From contig JBDREF010000505.1 in assembly GCA_043820045.1 (NCBI GenBank), forward strand, positions 1 through 12,375: 12,375 nucleotides of DNA. The letters are read 5' to 3'. Shown piece by piece: positions 7,075 to 12,375 of this stretch. Both the position numbers and the translations under genes were made by a program. Each line of letters starts with the position of its first letter. The stretch's first letter is position 1. The notes below the pieces were generated by a model, which saw only the letters and a list, made by a program, of their open reading frames with translations, had not been told where the DNA came from and did not search any database. The DNA comes from JBDREF01 sp043820045 (GTDB lineage Bacteria > Planctomycetota > Phycisphaerae > Sedimentisphaerales > Anaerobacaceae).

Positions 7075-7826
7075 GTCGCTGTATCGGACGAGACGCGGCC
7101 CGAGACACGCTTGGCCAATGCCGATACCTTCCTCAGTTCTTCGATGCTCAGCGGTTCTTCCAGCCGTTTCGACTTTGAAGCTTGCTCCGGGCCTTCCGTC
7201 GGCGCCTCGTCAGGCTGCGCCTGTTCACATCTGGATTTTAACTCGGCTACCTGCTGTTCGAGATATGCTTCCGCCTGTTTGCGTCTGCTGATTTCGTCCC
7301 GGAGCTGTTCGACGGTAGTTTTCAAATCAGTGACCTGCAGTTCGGACTGTACGGCTGTCGGCTTACCCCTGGCAATTTCGTCATTCAACCGTTTGTTGGC
7401 CTCTTTCAGCTCGGCGAGCTTCTGCTCGAGATATGACTCGCTCTGTCTGCGTTTGGCAAGTTCGTGTTGGAGCCGCCTGATCTGCTCGTTCGACTTTGCA
7501 AACTGTCTCGTTATCTGCTTCCAGTTCTTTGGCCTTTCCTGCGTTTGCGAGACCCGAGCTGCGCGGTCTGTTTCCATGCTTCTGCCTGCCTGACGGCGCA
7601 GGTTGTATTCGGCCAAATTGACACCGATGATAGGTGTGCCCTCTCGGATCTGATCTGCAGCTATACTCCTGACGGGTCGTTTTCGCAGCCGTATCAAAAT
7701 CAACAGCAGCAGAACCACGGTTACTCCAGCGATAGCCAGCAATTCCAATTCCGTCCATTGGTGCCCGTAGCATAGCCAGAAAACAAATCGCACAAATCCG
7801 CCCAGAAGGCTGCGTATAACCGTCAT
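7071..7826 (-). CDS. Single-pass membrane protein with a long coiled coil, function unknown
   Basis: A 251-residue protein starting at ATG 7826; GGAGGT sits 8 bases ahead, one of the best ribosome sites in the window. Residues about 27-46 form one membrane helix followed by basic RLRKRPVR, predicting a short N-terminus outside and the bulk in the cytoplasm. Residues about 100-202 are strongly heptad-like and charged, a probable coiled coil. Two copies of a 21-residue block, HELAKRRQSESYLEQKLAELK (written with its break at 121-130/131-141) and its relative at 177-197, lie exactly 56 residues apart, that is eight heptads. The segment resembles the signalling helices next to PAS or histidine kinase domains, but no such domain is present. 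The C-terminus is acidic and then basic, without a recognised fold. I do not recognise the family. It overlaps the MFS gene by four bases, tail to tail. Confidence 0.75.
   Translation of the reverse strand: MTVIRSLLGGFVRFVFWLCYGHQWTELELLAIAGVTVVLLLLILIRLRKRPVRSIAADQIREGTPIIGVNLAEYNLRRQAGRSMETDRAARVSQTQERPKNWKQITRQFAKSNEQIRRLQHELAKRRQSESYLEQKLAELKEANKRLNDEIARGKPTAVQSELQVTDLKTTVEQLRDEISRRKQAEAYLEQQVAELKSRCEQAQPDEAPTEGPEQASKSKRLEEPLSIEELRKVSALAKRVSGRVSSDTAT
7236..7298 (-). repeat. Second copy of the internal 21-residue coiled-coil repeat
   Basis: Encodes residues 177-197 (DEISRRKQAE AYLEQQVAELK in two pieces). It pairs with the copy at 7404-7466; the YLEQ-x-x-AELK core and the preceding R-x-x-x-E/A pattern are conserved. 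DNA similarity (for example CGAGATATG in both) points to duplication rather than chance heptad similarity. Confidence 0.6.
7404..7466 (-). repeat. First copy of the internal 21-residue coiled-coil repeat
   Basis: Encodes residues 121-141 of the coiled-coil protein. It is offset by 168 bases (56 residues, eight heptads) from the copy at 7236-7298, so the coiled-coil phase is preserved. Confidence 0.6.
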
Positions 7827-7931
7827 GTTTGGCTACCTCCGAATCTCAGGTGAGTCGCAAATCCGTTTGGTTCCCGTTTTTCTCATAAAATCTCATCCGG
7901 GGTAATCTAAGTTCATCTAATGCTGCATACA

Positions 7932-7959
7932 ATTATGCCCAATGTTCTGAATCATGCAA
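7932..7959 (-). promoter_or_regulatory. Candidate promoter for the coiled-coil gene
   Basis: On the minus strand TTGCAT (7959-7954), 16-base spacer, CATAAT (7937-7932; one mismatch to TATAAT). The predicted leader is about 100 bases. The perfect palindrome at 7958-7972 touches the -35 element, which would suit an operator. Confidence 0.35.
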
Positions 7960-7972
7960 GATAAATTATCTT
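7958..7972. promoter_or_regulatory. Perfect 15-bp palindrome, candidate operator
   Basis: AAGATAA-A-TTATCTT: 7-base perfect arms around one base. It abuts the -35 of the coiled-coil gene's candidate promoter in the divergent spacer shared with the pseudopilin gene. The very short centre suits a dimeric DNA-binding protein better than an RNA hairpin. The regulator is unknown and none is encoded in the window. Confidence 0.4.
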
Positions 7973-8080
7973 CTGGCAACTTAATATGCGGCAGGACTCT
8001 CATGGAAGCGCGGCAGCATGTTGTCAGGCGGACTCTTGCGTTCTTGGAGAATGGCGGCAATACTTGCCACAGACAGAGAT

Positions 8081-8094
8081 AACAGAAATCTGTT
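8081..8094. promoter_or_regulatory. Perfect inverted repeat overlapping the pseudopilin -35, candidate operator
   Basis: AACAGA-AA-TCTGTT: 6-base perfect arms. Its right arm runs into the TTGACA at 8093-8098, so bound protein would block that promoter. Confidence 0.35.
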
Positions 8095-8119
8095 GACAAT
8101 TCGGAAGATATCCGATAAC
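8093..8119 (+). promoter_or_regulatory. Candidate promoter for the pseudopilin gene
   Basis: Perfect -35 TTGACA (8093-8098) with GATAAC (8114-8119) as -10 at a short 15-base spacing; TAACCT at 8116-8121 gives 17 bases but matches poorly. Between the two elements is another small inverted repeat, TCGGA-AGATA-TCCGA (8101-8115). Confidence 0.35.
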
Positions 8120-8142
8120 CTGGTAACGTTTGGAGATTCTGC

Positions 8143-9021
8143 ATGAGAACGGCAAGGGGCTTTACGTTGATTGAGTTGCTGGTGGTGATTGCAGTGATTG
8201 CCATATTGATTGCCATATTACTGCCGGCACTCCAGATAGCCAAGGAGAGTGCTACGGGTGCGGTCTGTCTGGGCAATCACAGAAGTCTTCTCACCGGATG
8301 GATCATTTATGCCGACGATAACGACGGCGTGCTCATGTGTAACGGGGCCTGCTATGATCAGGCGGATGACAGGAGCCCGTGGGTTCACCGACCTAAGGAT
8401 TCTGTCGGAAACAATCTGGCCTACAATCCGGCGCCAGAGACAATCACGAATGAAGACCGTTACCGGGGCTTGCAGCAGGGAACGATGTGGAAGTACGTCA
8501 AGGATGTTGATGTCTATCATTGTCCGGGTGACAATCGCAAAAGTACGAGGCGGCCTCCACGTGATTGCTTTCGCAGCTACTCCATTTCGTACGCGTTCGG
8601 TGAACTTCGCGACAAGGACGCCAACCGCAGTACGGGATACCGTTACTATCGAAGAATGATAGAGGTCAAAGACGCCGGGCAGTATTATGTCTTCGTCGAA
8701 GAGGAACACAACGGCAGTCGCTATGGTGAAAACGAAGGAGGCTGGCATTTGCCGTTTGGCGGAGGCACAAATTACCTTTCCAATCCGGGCAGTTGGACCT
8801 TCTACGATCCCTTGGCCTCGTACCACAATAAGTCAAGCACGTTCGGTTTCGCCGATGGTCATGCGGACAGGCGCAGATGGATGGACAAAGGGACCCTCGA
8901 TTTCATCAGGAAAAATGCCGAGGATCCGTCTTCCCATTCCGGGATAAGTACACCTTCGGCCGGCAACGAAGATCTGCGGTGGTTATTGGAGCACTTTATC
9001 GACAGGCAACGTGTCAATTGA
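8143..9021 (+). CDS. Type II pseudopilin-like protein (prepilin N-terminal methylation motif, H-X9-DG C-terminal motif)
   Basis: A 292-residue protein; GGAG (8132-8135) lies 7 bases before ATG 8143. It opens with a very short basic leader MRTARG, then FTLIELLVVIAVIAILIAIL, the class III signal: prepilin peptidase should cut after Gly6 and methylate Phe, with Glu at +5. One membrane helix spans about residues 7-28. The large C-terminal globular domain ends with YHNKSSTFGFADGHAD, where His and the DG pair are separated by exactly nine residues, the H-X9-DG hallmark of a big planctomycetal family related to DUF1559. Members occur in dozens of copies per genome, usually away from pilus operons; their role is not established, though surface or pseudopilus roles are suspected. 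No pilus assembly gene is nearby. The gene has its own candidate promoter. Confidence 0.92.
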   Translation: MRTARGFTLIELLVVIAVIAILIAILLPALQIAKESATGAVCLGNHRSLLTGWIIYADDNDGVLMCNGACYDQADDRSPWVHRPKDSVGNNLAYNPAPETITNEDRYRGLQQGTMWKYVKDVDVYHCPGDNRKSTRRPPRDCFRSYSISYAFGELRDKDANRSTGYRYYRRMIEVKDAGQYYVFVEEEHNGSRYGENEGGWHLPFGGGTNYLSNPGSWTFYDPLASYHNKSSTFGFADGHADRRRWMDKGTLDFIRKNAEDPSSHSGISTPSAGNEDLRWLLEHFIDRQRVN

Positions 9022-9381
9022 CCGCATCCGCATCTTCTTTTTGCTTGCCTGCTGGGGGAACGCATCGCTTTTCCGATGGTAATGCGGTTGCCGCAGCAGG
9101 AGAATTTTTTGCCCTCTCCGGTATTTAGCACATCTATAGGAGACGGCAGGCCTCGGCCGGAAGCGTCATCAACAGACTCCGATATTAGCAGGTTTGTTAA
9201 TTCATGGCGTGGGTCCATTTTTTTATGGAAGCTCAGGCCCGCCTTCGATTATGATTGGGCGCACAAGGGAACGTGAAGACAGCAGGATTCTTGCAGCCTA
9301 CCTTGTACCATGACACATCAGGTGCTCGGGGAATCTTGTCGCGTGGCGTTTATTGAGAATCTCAGACTAAAGGGATCGCAC
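9022..9381. other. Intergenic spacer, 360 bases, no gene seen
   Basis: Between the pseudopilin and FG-GAP genes. It contains the structured element with a T-run at 9048-9110, a hairpin-like TCCAT-T6-ATGGA at 9214-9229, and the small palindrome TGAGA-A-TCTCA at 9354-9364 just before the next ribosome site. The best -10-like hexamer is TATGAT at 9250-9255, without a convincing -35, so the promoter of the FG-GAP gene is unresolved. Short open frames here lack coding character. Confidence 0.6.
9048..9110 (+). terminator. Candidate structured terminator or 3' RNA element after the pseudopilin gene
   Basis: Outer arms CCTGCTG (9048-9054) and CAGCAGG (9094-9100) enclose a hairpin CATCG-CTTTTC-CGATG (9063-9078) and a competing hairpin TGCGG-TTG-CCGCA (9083-9095). 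A T6 run follows at 9105-9110. The T-run is separated from the stem by four bases, so it is not a textbook intrinsic terminator; the branched form could also be a small RNA or 3' UTR structure. Confidence 0.35.
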
Positions 9382-11166
9382 ATGAACAAGAACAGAAAGC
9401 CAAAAACAGTTGAGTCAGGGAGTGAGTTCCTTTGCAGGACGGCGGTACTTTTGCTGTTGACTGTTACTATTTGTGCCACCTGTGTGAAGGGCGAAGTGGC
9501 TTGGCAGCGAAAAAGCAGTTCAACGGGAGATATGCCGATGCCAAACGACGGGAAGCAGCAGACTTGCTGTGTGGTTCTGGATATCGACAAGGACGGAATT
9601 GAAGACTTCGTCGTGGGCGAGCGAACGCGGGCGCCGTCCGTGGTTTGGTACAAGTACAACGGCAAAATGTGGGACAGGTTCGTGATTGACGATACGAGGA
9701 AGAATCCGGAAGCCGGCGGCGATTTCTGCGATATAGACAGAGACGGTGACCTGGACGTTATTCTTGGCCAGGATGCCAGCGGAAATGCCATCTGGTGGTG
9801 GGAGAATCCCTATCCGGACTACTCGAAGCCGTGGAATTGCCGGTATATCAAGAATTCAGGAGCCGCCAAGCACCACGACCAAACGGTCGCAGACTTCGAT
9901 GGCGACGGCCAGGTTGAATTGGTTTCATGGAATCAGAAAGCCAGAAAGCTGCTTCTTTTTGAGATTCCGTCGAATCCAAAATCGACCGAGCCATGGCCGT
10001 CAAGCACGATCTATTCGTGGTCATCGGGGCTGGAACATGAAGGTTTTCCGTCAATTCCGGTTGATATCGACGGCGACGGCAAGGTAGATATCGTCGGTGG
10101 AGGACGCTGGTTCAAACACGCCGGCGGAACAGAGTATCGAGTGCACGTGATCGATTCGGAGATGGCATTCACTCAATGTGCCGCCGGCCAGTTGGTAAAA
10201 GGCGGGCGTCCCGAAGTCGTCTTCTCTCCCGGCGATATGGACGGAGACGCAAAGTGGTACGAATGGGACGGCGACAAATGGGTGGCACATGTGCTTCGGA
10301 AGGTCATACATGGCCACACCTGCGAAATACGTGACGTTGACGGAGACGGCAACCTCGACATCTTTATCGGAGAGATGGGCAATCCCGGCGCGGGTGACAA
10401 TGCCAAAACATACATCTGGTACGGCGACGGAAGCGGTCATTTCAAAGAGACGGTCGCCTCCGAAGGCCAGGGGATACATGAAGGCAAGCTCGGATATCTC
10501 GATGGAGATGGAGACCTGGACATCCTGATGAAGCCGTACAATCATAACACGCCTCGCTTGGATGTTCTGTTGAATGCCGGCGGGAGTGGATCGCAAGTTT
10601 TGTTCGACGGCGCAGACCTGAGCAAATGGCAGGACAGCGATGGCGGCAAGCCGAGCGCCGGATGGGTTATCGAGGACGGCGTGCTTACCCGGCAGCCCAA
10701 AGCCGGCATGATTTGGACGAAGCAGCGATTCGGCGATTTCATCCTCGACCTGGAATTCAAGACTGAGGGCAACAGCGGCATCTTCTTCCGGACCGACAAC
10801 ATAAAAGACCCCGTGCAGACCGGGATCGAGATACAGGTTTACAAGCGAGCTGACAAACCCAGCACGCATAGCTGCGGCGCAGTTTACGATGCTCTGGCTC
10901 CCAGCAGGGAAATGACAAAAGACGGCCAGTGGAACCGTATCACTATAACCGCTCGGGACAATAAGATCGGCATCGTGCTAAATGGCGAGCAGATCATCGA
11001 CATGGACCTGAACCTGTGGATCGAGCCTAACAAGAATCCGGGTCCAAACGGCTCGAAGAACAAGTTTCGTACCGCCCTGAAAGACTTCAAACGAGAAGGG
11101 CATATTGGATTCCAGGACCACGGGGCCAACGTCTGGTTCCGAAACGTTCGAATCAAAGAACTATAG
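9382..11166 (+). CDS. Exported FG-GAP/VCBS beta-propeller fused to a DUF1080 (3-keto-disaccharide hydrolase-type) domain
   Basis: A 594-residue protein. ATG 9382 is chosen over the in-frame ATG at 9310 because AGGGA lies 6 bases upstream and a signal peptide follows (basic start, hydrophobic 20-32, cleavage near CVKG/EVA 37). Residues about 55-395 carry seven calcium-loop motifs of the FG-GAP type, beginning at 67, 117, 171, 228, 285, 318 and 374; the fifth (DMDGDA) has lost its second glycine. Seven loops suit one complete seven-bladed propeller. Residues about 404-594 are DUF1080: QVLFDGADLSKW, GWVIEDGVLTR, FGDFILDLEFKTEGNSGIFFRT, GIEIQVY, and the closing GHIGFQDHGANVWFRNVRIKEL in pieces. 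DUF1080 proteins have a jelly-roll, lectin-like fold; some cleave 3-keto-glycosides. The propeller may bind carbohydrate or metal. It lies upstream of the sulfatase on the same strand, 115 bases apart. Confidence 0.9.
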   Translation: MNKNRKPKTVESGSEFLCRTAVLLLLTVTICATCVKGEVAWQRKSSSTGDMPMPNDGKQQTCCVVLDIDKDGIEDFVVGERTRAPSVVWYKYNGKMWDRFVIDDTRKNPEAGGDFCDIDRDGDLDVILGQDASGNAIWWWENPYPDYSKPWNCRYIKNSGAAKHHDQTVADFDGDGQVELVSWNQKARKLLLFEIPSNPKSTEPWPSSTIYSWSSGLEHEGFPSIPVDIDGDGKVDIVGGGRWFKHAGGTEYRVHVIDSEMAFTQCAAGQLVKGGRPEVVFSPGDMDGDAKWYEWDGDKWVAHVLRKVIHGHTCEIRDVDGDGNLDIFIGEMGNPGAGDNAKTYIWYGDGSGHFKETVASEGQGIHEGKLGYLDGDGDLDILMKPYNHNTPRLDVLLNAGGSGSQVLFDGADLSKWQDSDGGKPSAGWVIEDGVLTRQPKAGMIWTKQRFGDFILDLEFKTEGNSGIFFRTDNIKDPVQTGIEIQVYKRADKPSTHSCGAVYDALAPSREMTKDGQWNRITITARDNKIGIVLNGEQIIDMDLNLWIEPNKNPGPNGSKNKFRTALKDFKREGHIGFQDHGANVWFRNVRIKEL

Positions 11167-11176
11167 CAGACGTAGG

Positions 11177-11196
11177 GTGTGCAACTTGTTGCACAC
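11177..11196. repeat. Perfect 20-bp inverted repeat between the DUF1080 and sulfatase genes
   Basis: GTGTGCAAC-TT-GTTGCACAC, beginning 11 bases after the stop at 11166. In RNA it could form a 7-bp stem with a six-base loop, but no T-run follows directly (TTTT at 11206-11209 is ten bases away). It could therefore be a weak terminator of the upstream gene or an operator for the sulfatase gene. Confidence 0.5.
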
Positions 11197-11281
11197 GCGG
11201 TTGAGTTTTGCGTGGGCAAAAAAGAAATTTGCTTATCCTGCTGCTTAGTTCGACAGTTGTTCATCTTATCAGGGAGTAGCT

Positions 11282-12375
11282 ATGAAATTGTCTCGCAGAC
11301 AGTTCATAAAAGATGCCGGGTTGACGGCGGCGGCTATTGGGTCACTTGGAGTCAGTGGCTGCCTGACGTCCACAGAGCAGACATTCAGCGGCAAACGCAA
11401 GCCAAACATCATATACATTTTGGCGGACGACCTTGGCTATGGCGACCTGGGCTGCTACGGCCAGGAACGAATCAAGACGCCAAACCTGGACAGAATGGCC
11501 GCTGAAGGGATGCGTTTCACTCAACATTACGCCGGCAGCACCGTCTGTGCGCCGTCCCGCTGCTCTTTGATGACCGGCAAGCACACCGGGCACTGTACCG
11601 TGCGGGGAAATGTTGACGTTCTGATGGGGCCCGACGAAGTCACGGTAGCCAAGATTTTGAAACAGGCCGGCTACTTCACTGGGTGCATCGGCAAATGGGG
11701 TATCGGACATCCGCCTCCGCCGGAGGATCCGTTCCACAACGGGTTTGACTATTTCTTCGGCTATTTGAGCATGTGGCATGCCCACAACTATTACCCTGAT
11801 TTCCTGTGGGAAAATGGTGTGGAGCTGCCTTTGAGAAATGTCGTTCGCCACCCCGAAACACACTACAAGGCGAATCAGGAGAAATTGGTCGGCCTGGCAA
11901 GTAAGAAGCTGGATTATTCGCACGATATTTTCTCACAGGAGGCTCTGGCCTTCATCGAAAATCAGGAGCAGCCGTTCTTCTTGTTCCTCTCATATACGAT
12001 TCCACACGCAAACAACGAGGCTGCTCAGTTCGGCGAGCACGGCATGGAGGTTCCGGACCTTGGAATCTACGCCGAGAAGGACTGGCCCGAGCCGGAAAAG
12101 GCCAAAGCTGCCATGATTTCCCGCATGGATCGTGACATCGGAAGAATCCTTGCCGAGCTGAAACAATTGGGGCTCGACAAGAAAACGCTCGTGATGTTCA
12201 GCAGCGACAACGGGCCGCACAAAGAAGGCGGCGTCAAGCCGGAGTTCTTCAACAGTAACGGGCCCTTGCGAGGGACCAAGCGAGACCTTTATGAGGGCGG
12301 CATACGAGTCCCGATGATTGCACGCTGGCCCGGCAGGATTGCACCTGGCGGCACGTGTGCCCACATATCGGCCTT
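11282..12375 (+). CDS. Sulfatase, formylglycine-dependent S1 family, putative Tat lipoprotein (partial, C-terminus beyond right edge)
   Basis: ATG 11282 with GGGAG upstream gives 364 complete codons before the window ends. The N-terminus combines a twin-arginine motif (SRRQFIK, 4-10), a short hydrophobic stretch and a lipobox VSGC with Cys27, predicting a folded enzyme exported by Tat and anchored as a lipoprotein. The sulfatase core starts at PNIIYILADDLGYGDLGCYG in pieces (41-60), where Asp49 and Asp50 bind calcium. The signature CAPSRCSLMTG begins at Cys89, the residue converted to formylglycine. Further family marks are GKWGIGH (137-143), SYTIPHANNE, FSSDNGPHKEGG and LRGTKRDLYEGGIRVP. S1 enzymes hydrolyse sulfate esters; the pattern is arylsulfatase or N-acetylgalactosamine-6-sulfatase-like, but substrate is open. 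With the GH29 gene it suggests a sulfated fucose-containing glycan. About 80-120 residues are probably missing. Confidence 0.95.
   Translation, partial: MKLSRRQFIKDAGLTAAAIGSLGVSGCLTSTEQTFSGKRKPNIIYILADDLGYGDLGCYGQERIKTPNLDRMAAEGMRFTQHYAGSTVCAPSRCSLMTGKHTGHCTVRGNVDVLMGPDEVTVAKILKQAGYFTGCIGKWGIGHPPPPEDPFHNGFDYFFGYLSMWHAHNYYPDFLWENGVELPLRNVVRHPETHYKANQEKLVGLASKKLDYSHDIFSQEALAFIENQEQPFFLFLSYTIPHANNEAAQFGEHGMEVPDLGIYAEKDWPEPEKAKAAMISRMDRDIGRILAELKQLGLDKKTLVMFSSDNGPHKEGGVKPEFFNSNGPLRGTKRDLYEGGIRVPMIARWPGRIAPGGTCAHISA

Larger units (their letters stand above)
7827..8142. other. Divergent regulatory spacer, 316 bases, no convincing gene
   Basis: Separates the coiled-coil gene (minus) from the pseudopilin gene (plus). 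It holds the two candidate promoters and the inverted repeats at 7958-7972, 8081-8094 and 8101-8115, with GATAA occurring three times (7960, 8078, 8114). A 26-codon open frame with an AGGA ribosome site (8002-8082) is possible but unsupported. Confidence 0.5.

Noticed and set aside
7917..8276. 119-codon minus-strand frame overlapping the pseudopilin start
   Set aside because: It is the complement of the conserved prepilin helix; its hydrophobic stretch comes from that, and it conflicts with both divergent promoters.
9214..9229. TCCAT-T6-ATGGA as an intrinsic terminator
   Set aside because: The T-run is the loop, not the tail, and the 5-bp AT-rich stem is weak; no gene ends nearby on either strand.
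1..12375. CRISPR arrays, tRNA genes, insertion sequences, integrases or phage genes
   Set aside because: No regularly spaced direct repeats, cloverleaf-like sequence, transposase motifs or terminal repeats were seen.

Overview
The window looks like a piece of a Planctomycetota chromosome, most likely class Phycisphaerae or a close relative elsewhere in the PVC superphylum. The support is the combination of gene types: a lone prepilin-like protein with the H-X9-DG signature, Tat-exported Gfo/Idh/MocA and sulfatase proteins, a huge propeller protein with a methyltransferase-like head, and an FG-GAP protein fused to DUF1080. This is inferred from protein character only. No rRNA, tRNA, CRISPR array, insertion sequence or phage gene was found.

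Layout from left to right: (1) the 5' part of an exported GH29 alpha-L-fucosidase on the minus strand, cut by the left edge; (2) a divergent Tat-exported Gfo/Idh/MocA oxidoreductase; (3) a convergent 1067-residue exported protein with an N-terminal SAM-methyltransferase-like domain and PQQ-like beta-propellers; (4) a divergent 12-helix MFS transporter; (5) a one-helix coiled-coil protein of unknown role, whose stop codon overlaps the transporter's; (6) a divergent type II pseudopilin-like protein; (7) a secreted FG-GAP propeller plus DUF1080 (3-ketoglycoside hydrolase-type) protein; (8) the 5' part of a sulfatase that appears to be a Tat-exported lipoprotein, cut by the right edge. Strands alternate for most of the window, and several genes have a plausible promoter of their own, so this reads as a cluster of mostly monocistronic units rather than one operon.

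The fucosidase, sulfatase, oxidoreductase, DUF1080 protein and transporter together suggest breakdown and uptake of sulfated, fucose-containing polysaccharide (algal fucoidan or mucin-like glycans). The pairing of an exported Gfo/Idh/MocA enzyme with an exported DUF1080 protein fits the oxidative 3-keto-glycoside route, in which a sugar is oxidised at C3 and the glycosidic bond is then cleaved. That is the most interesting functional hypothesis here, but it is an inference.

Other points worth a second look are a four-copy tandem 7-mer inside the linker of the giant propeller gene, several perfect inverted repeats in promoter-containing spacers, a structured element followed by a T-run after the pseudopilin gene, and an in-register 56-residue duplication in the coiled-coil protein.
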